The notes below the pieces were generated by a model. The model was not told the origin of the DNA. It saw only the letters and a program-made list of their open reading frames with translations, and ran no database searches. 64,000 bases of DNA, taken from positions 11,036,001-11,100,000 of the forward strand of contig JAMPIT010000174.1 in NCBI GenBank assembly GCA_026261815.1, in the 5' to 3' direction. How positions within the stretch are numbered: position 1 is the first letter of the stretch; every line of letters begins with the position of its first letter. Below, piece by piece: positions 41,290 to 53,416 of the stretch. The DNA comes from Monarcha castaneiventris obscurior. Lineage: Eukaryota; Chordata; Aves; Passeriformes; Monarchidae. The position numbers were made by a program, and so were the translations under genes.

Positions 41290-41388
41290 GGAAAGCCCTG
41301 TGAGATCAGGTCAGGGCTTTCCCCTTCTCCTTCCTCAGCTAGGTACCTATTTCAACCACCAGTTTTAAGCTTCTGTCAAACAGAAGCT
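41290..41388. repeat. Two neighbouring perfect hairpins
   Basis: GGAAAGCCCTG at 41290-41300 pairs with CAGGGCTTTCC at 41312-41322, and AGCTTCTGT at 41368-41376 pairs with ACAGAAGCT at 41380-41388 around a 3-nt loop. The function is unknown. Confidence 0.85.
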
Positions 41389-43855
41389 CACAACCATTTA
41401 CCTGGTAATTTTACTCTCATAGCTAGAGAGTTTTCTAGCAAAAGTTACATGAAAACACAAATAATTCAGAATGCAAGAGATACTTCTCATTTAAAGGTGC
41501 TCTCATGGCTCAAGGGAAGGCAACTTATTGTCAGAAAAGTCATCACTAATATTTGCTTATTATAACCTTGCCCAAAGGTTTTTTGTGTCTCATGCCTAGA
41601 GGAAACCATGGCATCCCTGAGGTGTGCTAGTCTCTGAACAATAACACCATTAATGCAATTCACTGGCACCTTCCTCATGGCATCACTGCAAGATGTCTGA
41701 TGCTCTTGTACCACACTCTTTTCAGGATTCAGGTCTTAATCAACACTTTGAGTCATATTAGCCCTAATGGTAAAACCCTCTGTGCAGTCATTAGTAACAG
41801 TTATGTTCAACTCCACTCCTGATTTCAGATAAAATGTGACCCATCAGACTTTAGAAGACTGAAATTCAAGATAAATAATTCAGCATCATTACATAAAGTT
41901 TATAAACTGACAGCATAAAGGTGGGCTTTGAAAAAAGCAGAAAGAGAAATATATATGGAAGGTGAAGAAATCCTTTTAGTAGCAATCAATAGATCAGGTG
42001 CAGGGGATAATGAGTGTCTCCTGTGTATAAAAAAAAAAATGTAGGAAGGTTTAAAATCAAAAGTCATTGAAAGTTCTGGTATACATCTGGAATAACTTCA
42101 AATAGAAAAGTCAGTATAAATACCTGAGCTGTTAGGAGCTACCGGACCAAAGGACCATCCTGCTCCTACTTTAGTCTTCTTTTACCTCGGGAAACTGAAT
42201 CATATTGCCCTTTTCAAAATGTGACCATGTGCTTGCCTAAAGGGAGGTAGCACCTTTCTTGTTATGGAATATTTCTTAAAGGAAGCATGAGATACTTATT
42301 TAGTTTTATTAAAATTTTAAGATCAAACTACCACAAACACATATAAAAATCCCTGCATTAATCTTGAGTCTTGAGAAAATATAAGATTTGTCTGTAATAA
42401 CTTAAAAATATCAAACTTATATGTGTTGAAGGGAAAATGGTGGGGAAAATTGTGTATTCACAAAGGTCTGCAAATGACTTACAGTATTTTGCAATGGTAA
42501 TACAAAGTCCACAGAATGCCACATAAACACACGCCCACTGAGGTAAAACAGGAAAACAAGAAAAAAAATCAACTCTATTTTGCAGTCATTTGAATGAATT
42601 AGAGAAGCTTTGGCCCAGATAACACTGATGTACATTGTATATTAGGTAAACGATGGGAACTGGAAGAATTAACTCCTGCTAAGAACCAAAGGCAGGGTAT
42701 CTCTCGTGCTACCTATACAGACAGACAACAGACTGTGCAAAATTTCATTGCCTACAAGAAAGTGAGTCCCCAGGACAGGAGCAGTAGTTTCACACTCAGG
42801 CTGATTCTTCAGCTGCTTGAAACTGCACTGATAAAAGGACTCTTTGGGTGGGCCTCATCTCCCCCAACTTTACACACTTCCAATATAGACATTTACATTT
42901 GAGGCTTCTCCAGCTGAGAAAGAGAGTTCTTCTTGGCTATAGTTCATCCCATCTTAAAGTCTTATGCAGAAAATGTCAGGTCAGTCCTGAATGAGAAGTG
43001 CCTGTTTTATTCCACTGAACAAAAAAAGGAGCTTAGGGCAACCAGCTGAGTAGATGTCTACAGTCAGGTGAATGAATCCCTCTTCTTTCACTTTAAATGA
43101 CACATCCAAACTTATCTGCAAGCCTGTGTGGATATGTAATTGCTCAAGGAAATCCAGTCTGCTTTTCCATCCTTTAAACCTATTTCTAATAGCTCTACTC
43201 TGAATCAAGTATGTTTATTAATTCATTCACCTCCCTCCATGCATGTTTGGTCAGTATCTTCGAAAAGCACTTTAAACTCTTATACTAGTGAGAGTGATGT
43301 GAGTAGGAACCACACAAAGCAATTACCCAGGTCTGGTGTCTCACAGGATAGAAGAGAAAGGGACTGCTGGCAAAAGCTCTTTAAAGAAACAGATACTTAT
43401 TTAAAGCAAAAAGAATTGTGAGGTCACAATGAAGCATGGCCTCCACACAAAATATGATTGAAATACAGATTAAATTAGCAAATCAGAAAAAAAAAGCCCT
43501 GCTTCTTGCTTCCCCAAGCTCATTACTGGCTATAGAGTACAGTGATCTTCAAGGCATAAACATTCATGTGCGTCACCCAGAGGAACATTTTCCAATCTAT
43601 TTATAACTTGATTTCTTACTTGGCCATGGTTCCTATCTGTCGGTCAATATTATGAACATCTGCCCTATGCCAACAAACGAGCTCATTTTTACCATGAAGT
43701 CAGGAGCCATCTTTCTACATGTCATGTCTTATACACATCACACTGACACTGCCTCTGAGTGTATAGGCAGTAAAAATAACAATGAAAGCATCTTTCACTA
43801 GTAAATAAAGATATTTTAAAATGCTAAATAGAAAGCTTAACCCATTAGTACTCAC

Positions 43856-43972
43856 CACCAAGGCTTTAGACCTGTTACTTAGAAGTTTTTCAATGTCTCT
43901 GGCTGCAATTTCCACTAGCTGACGAGGGTTGTTTGCTTCTACAGTATACAGTGCTGTGTTTTTCGTATAAAT
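43856..43972 (-). CDS. CACNA2D1: CACNA2D1 exon 3 (calcium channel alpha2/delta-1)
   Basis: The 117-nt exon encodes exactly 39 residues in phase 0 at both ends. The second half, [20 protein letters not shown], matches mammalian alpha2/delta-1 exactly as I recall it and includes an N-glycosylation sequon (NRS). The segment lies in the extracellular alpha2 region just before the VWA-associated part of the protein. The acceptor is a T-rich tract ending TTTTGCAG; the donor is TTGGTG|GTGAGT, which fits the consensus. The first residues (IYTKNTA) are less conserved than the rest, continuing a divergent patch that starts at the end of exon 2. The next exon in mammals begins RLALEAEK; I looked for it on the minus strand at lower coordinates and did not find it, so intron 3 is at least 43.8 kb. 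Confidence 0.96.
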
Positions 43973-44439
43973 CTGCAAAAGAAAAAAATGGAAATAAATC
44001 AAAATGACAGTAGACATTCAAAATAAGCCAAGTGGCTTGAGAGAAGAGGCATCAAGACGTCCTCTGTTCTTACTGGAGCTTCAGAAAGACTACTGCTAGG
44101 AAAATCCAAATGGGCCCTGTGAAAGGAGTACTTCACCTTTTTGTCTGAGAGGTAGAAGCTGATGCTTAAAATAATTTAATAAATCTTCAAAATTGACCAG
44201 TTTTAGTGATAAACTAACCAACTGCAAAATGCCCAATAAATCTGATTCCCACAGAGCTCTAAGAAAGCAGTAAAACGGAGATCCTTTAAAATCACTGAAT
44301 TACAAATAAAATAGTTATTTGCTGAATTGAATTCTTCCTTGAAAGCTGAAACACAAACATACCAATTGAATGAATTCATTTAAGTTATGATAATTTAATC
44401 AGTTTAGTCCCTTATCTATTTATTCATGTGATAGTATTA

Positions 44440-44560
44440 GTATTCGTAAGGAAAGAGAAAGAGAAGAAGATGATAAAAATAAGAGGAAAAAAGGGAAAAG
44501 CAAAAACAAAAGGGGAAATGGGGAAAAAAGATGAGGGGGACGAGGGGAAATGAAATCCTC
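44440..44560. repeat. Purine-rich tract
   Basis: Nearly pure A/G on the plus strand (GGAAAGAGAAAGAGAAGAAG to GAGGGGGACGAGGGGAAATG). It lies about 470 bp upstream of exon 3 in the gene's sense, so it is a pyrimidine-rich intronic tract in the transcript. Confidence 0.7.
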
Positions 44561-44710
44561 TATCATGAATAAAGATTATCTCTGAGGAGCCATTAGCTGT
44601 TTCCAAAGCAGAACGTGTATATGAAGATCATTTTATTTGTTAATCAAAGACACAACAGTGAAATGCATGTAACCATAAGAAGGAAGGAAGAACAAAGATG
44701 TAAAAATTGC

Positions 44711-44756
44711 AGTTGCCTATCTCTATCCTACTAAGTTGCCTATCTCTATCCTACTA
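44711..44756. repeat. Perfect 23-bp tandem duplication
   Basis: The 23-mer starting AGTTGCCTATCTC occurs twice in a row with no mismatch (44711-44733 and 44734-44756). The perfect identity suggests a recent slippage or duplication event. Confidence 0.95.
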
Positions 44757-44791
44757 GAACTGAATAAAGAAAAAATACATTATTTGGAGGG

Positions 44792-44811
44792 AAAAAAAAA
44801 AAAAAAAAAAA
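44792..44811. repeat. A-run (about 20 bp)
   Basis: An uninterrupted homopolymer after TTTGGAGGG. There is no retrocopy that I can recognise upstream of it. Confidence 0.9.
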
Positions 44812-46677
44812 GGTTGATACCTTATAGCTAGATGGGCAAATGGGGAAAACTAATTTATGCAGTCAACAGATGGCCTGAGTTTACTCAAGTACTTTGCCTC
44901 TGTAGCATTGCCTGGTGAGGGCTGTGCTGTCTCCCAGGGAGTCGTTCCAGGCACAGGCAGGAACGGGTCCAGCTCTAATGCACTGGCTGCCATCCAGCAC
45001 AAGAGCCAAAAACTGCCGAGCACTCCCAGCCTACCAGCCCCGCCAGGCTTCTCGGGTTAATGCTGTGGAGACCCTAAAGAAACTCACCACAATGTGTCTC
45101 TGGTGCTAGTAGCTGATAAGTACCAAAAAACTTTTCTGACAGCTACAGTTACAGCTACAAATTTTTATCAGGCATGTCCCATAAGCTGCCATAGCTTTTC
45201 ATCACTTATGAATTTTACAAAACTTATGTTGGGCCTTGGTTTGTTGTTTATTTTCCTTCATAAGTACAGTCATTCCTTTCCACCAGTAACTGAGCAATTG
45301 GAATAAGCTTTATTCCTCATATAGTGACAATTATGTTTAAAAAATCAGTGTATCGTGAGCATAAAACTACTGCAACAGATGTTAGATTCTAATCAATTCA
45401 AATTGTAGTTTGGATATTTTGAGGTGCTTGATTTTCAAGATAGCCACACAAAAAGTTTATCTCTGGTTAAACCCAAAAAATCTCTTTTTGAGGGTTTTGT
45501 GGGTTTTTTGGGTTTGTTTTCTGGGGGGAGGGTATTTTGGTGGGGGCATTTTTTAGGACATATCTTAATAGTAGAACTGGCCTATATGCCAATTGTTAAT
45601 CAAAAAAATTTGGAAGAAAGACATCTTATTCCACAACTGATCACTTCAGAATTTCTTTCATATTTCTCTGAAACACATTAAATTTGTGGTCAAACTATTT
45701 GGAGTTAAATTGACTGTAGTGACCAGTCCTACAGACAAGGCAAGAGTAGAAATCAGTTTTATAGATCCAGATGGTTTGAATCAAGACTGGAAATTTCAGA
45801 GGAACATCTAAATTGGAATGGCCATCAAATCTTGTAAAACTTTCAGGTTTTCACATTGTCAGCAAATTACCCTGGTCAAACAAAGAACAGACACTGCAAT
45901 ATAGCAGGTGTTGATGTCTTGGGCTTTGAAAGAAAGGTAAGGGCAAACTCTTCAAACTTCATTTGTGACCGCATGAAGTACACCTTAATCAAAAGTTACT
46001 AAAGTTACAGAAGAATAGGAACAAGATTTTGCAAATGGTCTAAAAAATGTAAAATAACTTTCAGAGAAGCCTGAAAATAAAAATTTTAAAAATCATTTTA
46101 AAGCATTCATATATTTTACTTGTGAAAATGTTTGAATGTTTGGTTTTCTTTGTTCGATTATTTCTAATCTGGTTTTTTTCCAGATATTTTTACACAATTG
46201 CTCTTCATTTGCTACTCAGCGGCATCTCACTTAATGGTGAAAGCAATAAGAAAAATTCAGTATAAGCCACTTTCCTTTGGAGTTTCAATTAGGCAAAAAA
46301 TCTAAAATTTGGAGAAAGCAGTAGTTCATTGCAAAAATGCCATTTCATAATTAATCTTTTCACTCAACATTATAAACAAACACTAAGAGAGCCACAAGAA
46401 AAGAAAATTCACATAGAGGCACAGTGAAATATGTGCTCAAGTAATGCAGGTTTGAAGCAGACGGATGACAGGGATGACTTGGAGATTGCACTGACCAGAT
46501 ATAGAAGGGCAAGTGCTGTAGTGCTGATTCCCTGGTATTTTTAATCACCTAGTGAAATTTTGTTTCTAACAGGCTATGATCAAACAGCCTCAGTAGAAGG
46601 TTATGATGTACTGCATTCACACAGCCATGGCTTTGCACCCCACCAGCTAAAAAGACCATATGAATTACTTGACTTAA

Positions 46678-47170
46678 TCACAGAATCACAGAATGACCTG
46701 AGTTGGAAGGAACCTTAATGATCATCTGGTACCAACCTCACAGCCACAGGCAAGGACAACTTTCACTAGACCGAGTTGCTCAGAGCCCCATCCAAGCTTT
46801 TCTTGAACACTTCCAGAAATGAAGCATCCACAGTTTCCCTGAGCACCCTTTGCTAGTGTCTCACCACCCTCACAGTAAAAAATGTCTTCTTATTACCCAA
46901 TCTAAACCTATTGATTTTCAGTTTAAAGTCCTACTCCCTTGTCCTGTCACTACATGCCCTTGTAAAAAGTCCCTTTCCAACTTGTAGCCATTTTATGGTA
47001 CTGGAAGGCTGCCATAAGGTCTCCCCAAAGTCCTCCAGGATGAACAATCTTAACTGTCTCAGTCTTTCCTCAGAGGAGAGACGTTCCATCTCTCTAATCA
47101 TCTTTGTGTCCTGCTGGACTTACTCCAGGTCTTTGTCCTTCTTGTCCTGTGCTCAACGTAGAGCAAGTTA
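46678..47170 (-). mobile_element. CR1 LINE 3' fragment
   Basis: This is one of the longer CR1 pieces here, about 490 bp. It starts ATCACAGAATCACAGAATGA, GTTGGAAGGAACC, then CTAGACCGAGTTGCTCAGAG, CTCACCACCCTCACAGTAAA, TACTGGAAGGCTGCCATAAG and GTCTTTGTCCTTCTTG. It is in antisense orientation to the plus strand and so in the same sense as CACNA2D1. It is non-coding now. Confidence 0.94.
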
Positions 47171-47631
47171 CAGTAAACCATACTGGTAAGGGATTGACGA
47201 CCTGGACTGAAAATTTGCACTTTTATGCCAGTATTTAATTTGTTCTTCCAGCAAACATATGATCCTATAGACCCCAGTCTGAAAGCACTCACATTTTTCA
47301 CATACCCAATTTTTATAGGGAAGTTATTCCCATATCCCCAAGCTTGAATGGTTTCAAAGCTGCAGACTACGAAGTGCTGTACAGTGGGACATTCGTAGGA
47401 AAAAAATAAACATTTTCATCTTTCTTCTCCAGCACCAGCTATCAGAAAAGTTCAAAAGTCTGAATCACATAACAAGGAGATCATCACCACAAGAGACAGG
47501 AGCACTATTAAAACCTTTATAACAGGCATTGCGAGTCCTACCACCAAGAAAGCCTGACTCCAAGGCTGGCTTCACAACTTGTATTTGACAGTGATTTCAA
47601 AAAAATAAAATTCAAAACAACTCCCAGCAAA

Positions 47632-47671
47632 AACAACAACAACAACAACAACAAAAAACCCACACACACAC
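47632..47671. repeat. (AAC)n then (CA)n
   Basis: Roughly seven AAC units are followed by an A-run and a short CA run. Confidence 0.9.
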
Positions 47672-50055
47672 CCCAAAAGAAACCCCTTTGAGATTCACAC
47701 AAGATCCCAGATAGATCTGAGTCAGTGACTTTCCTTTTCCCCTTCTTTGTTTTACCCCATGGCAGGGCTCCAAGTACTGATCTACCCTGCTTCTACTGCC
47801 AGTGGAAGATTTATCCCACAAGCTCCTCAACAAACAGCATTGGAAATTACTTGGAACTTCACACACTTCTTTATTTTCCTGAAGTGTGAGACCTGTCTCA
47901 ACTACCAAGGAACAGTCTAATATTCATTAATTATTTACGAGGTGAGTACATAATTTATTTGTTGCCTACTACCCTTTTCTTTAATTCACCGTAGCACTGC
48001 AGCAGTTCAGCACAATACTACACAGGGAAATGATACATACTTCAGGATTTGGCACCCTGGGACAAACTTTTCCTTCTCCAGGCCTCCTCTCTAGGCCTCT
48101 TTTGCAGCCTAACAAAATTAGCAAATGGTCATCTCAAATAGTCATAAAGGGTCTTACTGGCAAAGGTGTTCTCATGTGTCTTTCAAAATACAATTTGGCA
48201 GGCTCCATGGTTTGTTAAGAGCTAATTTGAATACAATTTATTAAATTGTTTTAACTAAATGAATGCAAGTTTCTGTAGGTTTTTACATCAAAAATCTTTA
48301 TTTTTGTACTTTAATCACTAACATTTTGCTAAAAGCTCTCCAAATTGCCAATAAAATCCTGTCACTTCTCACAGAATAAAGCCTCATTGCATGACTAAGC
48401 AAAACCAGTAAGGTCATAGCACAAAAATACTTTAATTCTTTTCTGAAATCAATAGCCATGCACGTCTTTATTCAGGAAAGACTGTATTAAAATTGCACAT
48501 AATGAACTGCAAGGTTTTAGGGGAGAGAACATGATGGAAAGAGTCACATTAAGGTGAAACAACACAACAACAGTTGAATGTGACAAAGATTCAAAAAACT
48601 GCCAGCTCCTCAGCAGAATGTGCCTCTCTCTGTTCAGCCTTCAAGGACATGTTTATAAATCTCACACAAAGAGACGTTCTCCTTGCTTCCTATAAAGCTC
48701 GCCAGGGCAAGTCTAACACTACTGCACAAATTGAGAGAGAATGAAAGATGTTATTACATGGCTCTTGCTATATTGTGGCAGGCATTGGGGCTGGCCCTAG
48801 CACTGAAAATTTATTTAAATGGCCTTCAAGCTGTATCACACTCAGAAAACAAATTATTTTCAACTGCAGTAGACCTCCTTTGCCTCTCTGTTTGTTTGCT
48901 TTGAATGTGTCAGTCTCCCAGTTTAAAAAAACAACAGAGCCTTTCCTTCAGGCAATGGTAACTTGGCTGAGGGCCCAAACATAGGACACGAACATGCCAA
49001 TCTCATTTCCATCACCAAATACTTCCATGGACATAAAAATCATACCAGCCAATATCTTCAGAAGTTGAAACCCAGAATTTCAAAGTTAACCAAAATCACT
49101 GTAATTTTTCCTGCTATGGAAAAGAGAAATCAAATAGCTCAACAATTTCGGTCATACTTATCGTTACAAGGTAAATCTATGGATGTTTTTATTATTTCAA
49201 TACTCCTTTCAAGACCACTTAACTCAGCTAGGCTAAGACATCTCTGTCAACAATCAGTGCTTTATCACCAAATGCTTTATCATCAGCCTAGACCAGCTGG
49301 AGACTACCATGATGGCAAAAACTACTGCTCAAAGATAGTGCTGAGCTTGCAGTAAAATCAGCCACAACTTTGTGGTGGGTTCTCCTACACCTTTTCTGAT
49401 AGCAACCACACCAAACTACTACGAGTACTTGTGAAATCTTGACCTAGGTTTTACAAGATTGTGTACTAAAGTAATTAACTTATTTAATAAATTGTAAAAA
49501 TCCTTCTGAACAGAGTGAAACTTAAATAAAGGTTTAGTAAAGTATTTTCTTTCTGCCCACTCCCCACTTCTGGAAAGGGCCTCCCATAGCCAATTCCCCC
49601 AGTCCATCCAATTTCTTGCTTTTTATCACTTGTGGCACTACCAGGCTTCAGTGATCAAGACCTGCCTCACCAGGAATCTCTGCCTGATGGGCCATCAGCT
49701 CCATTTCAACTCAGTCCTCAGCTGAAAAAAAAAAAAATTCATTTTGTACTGAAATTTTGGGTAATGTTAAAATTTAAAAAAAAACAATGAAATTATAATT
49801 TTATTAATAATAGTCTATGTTTTACAGAATCAAAGTTTGTTTTAAAAACTTTGTTTAGCTAACAAAATAACAACTAATAACACACATATATTTACTATTT
49901 TAGTTTTTGTTTTTACCAATGTCATGATCTCATATCAGAGAGAAAAGCAGAGAGGAGAGGTCATTTGACAGACATCCAAACATATGATGAGATCTTGGGG
50001 ACAGGAAAAGTCAGAAAACAGAAAATAAACACTTTCTAATTTTATTTAACATCTA

Positions 50056-50095
50056 CTATATTATATTATATTTATTATATTATTATACTATTATT
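50056..50095. repeat. TATTA-rich low complexity
   Basis: Imperfect TATTATAT repeats, entirely A/T apart from one C. Confidence 0.8.
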
Positions 50096-53000
50096 GCTAA
50101 CTTTTTATTACTGTAGAAACTCTCCTTTAACTGAAAATTTTAGTAACCACAAACAATATGATCTGCCTAGGTAAGAAAATTCCATCTTCTTACTAATGTA
50201 TCCTATTTCCAAAGTTATATTAATACTTCCTGTTTCCAATACATGCCAGACAATTTTTCTTTCTCACAAGACACATCTTTTCTTTGAATCAGAAGCAATT
50301 CATTTTGAAACACAGAGAAATGCTCATTTCTAGGAAGCATTCTGTATGTTCAAAGAAATCAGTCTGAGTATTTTATGTCTTACTCTCTGTTCCACATAAT
50401 GTATAAATAAGATTACAGCTGCTCCCTAGCAACTCACAGATGCCTTCATTCTTGAAATTCATGGCAACAACACAAAGGAAGAAACCACCCCAATAGTTTA
50501 CTGTAGCTGCTGCTTTTCAGAATCACTTGCCTGATCACTGACTGCTCTAAAGGTCTGGGATGACAAGTGACAGGGCTGATGTGTTGAAAACCCTGAAATA
50601 TCATAGTAGTGACGTGCATGTTAGGGAAAAAATTATCAGAGCAAGTTCATTCTTAAGTAAAACACTCAGACTGAATTCTGCACGAAGGTGGGAACACATA
50701 TGCCTCAGTTAACACCAGAGAGAGGATAAGCAGTGCCAGCGTCAATGGGCTCACTCAGGTGCCTACTCAAAGGGAAGCACATAATCAGGCACACTTTGTA
50801 GGAATCATCAGCCCCTTTTGACTGTTGATAATTAACAGAGTAGTCCAGAGGACTTTCAAATTAAGAAGTAATTTTTGTAATTGCCACTTTGTATTTAAAC
50901 CTTGATAAAACAGGAGCTCAGCTTTGTACTTCTGCTACTTTACAAACATGAAAAGCAGATTTTACATCCCCCTTTATCAGGAAAAACGTATTTTAAGGTA
51001 TTCAATTTTGCTTCCTAGTGATAGAAATACAGTATTAAATAACAAGATGAAATAATTTATTGGTTTCAGAGCATTTTTAACTCAGTTTTAGCTGAGACTG
51101 AGTAAGAACTCAAAAATCCCAATTCATGAGTACTTATGTAATTTCTCAAACTCAATTATTCATAGGAAATTTTGGCCTGCCTTAGCTGCTCTTAATGCAA
51201 TTTATCATCTACTGACTCTCTCCCCAAAAGTAATTTTAAATCTCAGGGAACTCATACAGGGTTTTTTGGCATTTTATTAACCACAGGACTTGGAAACTGA
51301 TTAGCTCTAGTGTTTGGGGTTTTGTTGGGCTTAGTGAGGGATTTTTTTTTTTTTAAGGAAAATGTTTAATTTTTTCTCAGCTTCCACAAAAACCATCTGA
51401 ATATAAGTACCAATAGGACAGAATTTATTATTGTTAAAGCCAATGGAACATTATAAATTAATCAAGAACAGTGCTTTGATCAAAGATTATCCAGATCATC
51501 AGATAGTAATTAAAGCTATGGTAATATTAGGCCATCTCTTCCCTTGAGCTTGAGCAAGCTTTGTTAATGCAGCCACCTATCCTTAGTGACTTACAGCTGG
51601 TTTTGTTTGCTGGAAGAAGGAAAACTTCAAAATGTCAGTTTATTGCTAAGGGAGCAGACAGAGAGTGGCATCTGCAAATAGCAAATGAGGCTCCCTTTGT
51701 TTTGACAATCTCTTAATTTCCATTTGGATTACAAAGAAAACTTGCAGATAAGTGTTCAAATCTACCAGCTTGCATTTTTAAAAGTGATTTTATTTTCCTG
51801 ATATCTCGACATTGGTCAGTAATGCGTAAATTCAACAGAATTTAGTTTGGAGAATTCTATTTTTAGGTCCTGCAGCTTTAGTATTTGGTTGTACACAGAA
51901 CATAGCAGTGGCAGTGGTATACCCCAAATGGGACATATCTTTATAAATACTGCATTGTTAAAAAAGGTGTTAATAACTCTGGGAGTCCCTCACCAGGCTA
52001 ACCCATCTCATACATTATTATAATTCTGGTAAATGGACTCTCGCTCCTCAATAAATACCTAAAATGGCCATGTTTCACTGTACCAACCCCTTCCTAATAC
52101 CATTTTAAAAGTAATCTCGACCTCCCTTCCCTTCACCACACCCCTCTCAGATACAGCAGACTGGTATCCTTGCCTTAAGAATGAGGGAAAAGACAAGTAT
52201 GACAAGTGCGCAATAGCCTATTTATTCTTAGAAAAAATGCAAGTATTTCAGAGGCTGGCCTTATGTACTCCGCTCAGCCAAATTTTCTGATATCTACTTT
52301 ATTACACATTATAAGATAATTAAAAAAAAAAAAAGAGTTGCTCCCTTGTTTTCAATTTTTTCTCCTTCTTTTCCTTAGAAAGCAACATAACAAAACTACA
52401 CTTTTGTTGAAAAGTGCAGTTGTAGACTACCAGAACCACCCATAAATATGGCATGAACTCAAGGAATTTTCAGCACATATAAAACCGGTGACCCAACAAG
52501 GATAAAAATGCTTCAACAACTTCAAAATATTTGACTTTTTAAAATTTTCATTTCAAGATTACATAAAACTGTAGTTTTGTTTTATGTGGGTAAAAGCCTT
52601 CTCTATGTTTAAAAAAAAAAATTGCTTAGTATTTTGTTTCATTGAGGACAACAAAAAGAGACAAAAGGAGACAAAAGGTGAAAATTTCTGATTTTCGAGA
52701 TCAGTCATAGTGAACCTCACAATTTGAATGCATAGAAAATTTTCCTTTTTTCCCAAATTTAACTCATTTAAACACTTGCCTTCCTTTCTTAGACCACTGG
52801 AGGGTACACCCAGGACATACAGGAAACAGCTTCACAGTTACACCAGTTGTGTCTATAAGTGTTATGGTATTAGTTACATCTTCTATTTTCAGAGATAAAG
52901 AAGGATGGACTGTGCATCAATATAATATATCAATATAATTATCACCAACATAATTACCACCAATAATAATATTATTTTTTATGTCAGAAGCATCTTAAAA

Positions 53001-53379
53001 TCCAGGGTCAAAATAGGGACAGAGTACTCAGAACCTATGGCAATCACAACATTCAAATGAAATAGAATGTGGCTTAGAAAGTCCACATCCAGGACCTCCT
53101 GAGAAATGTCAACCAAATGTATTCATTTGGGTTGTTATTCTTAAAATCAACTATCTTTTTAAAAAATCTAGTTCTTGCATTTCTTCTTCACATTTTTCTT
53201 AATCATAAAACTCTCCACTGCTTCAACCTTAACAAGGGTGAATGTAGCATATTTTGGAATGTTTCCATATATCCCCTAGGTCCATCTGCTAGTTCATCAG
53301 AGAATAGCATGAAGTAAAAAATTCTTTGCCTTTGGCTAAAGCATATACAAACTGAATCCAACTTGATATATACAGTATT

Positions 53380-53381
<2 letters not shown>

Positions 53382-53413
<32 letters not shown>

Positions 53414-53416
53414 AAA
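53382..53416. repeat. (AAAT)n microsatellite
   Basis: Seven or more consecutive AAAT units in AT-rich intron. Confidence 0.93.

Noticed and set aside
48963..49355. 130-codon plus-strand frame
   Set aside because: It resembles no known protein, has no splice context, and is antisense to the host gene.
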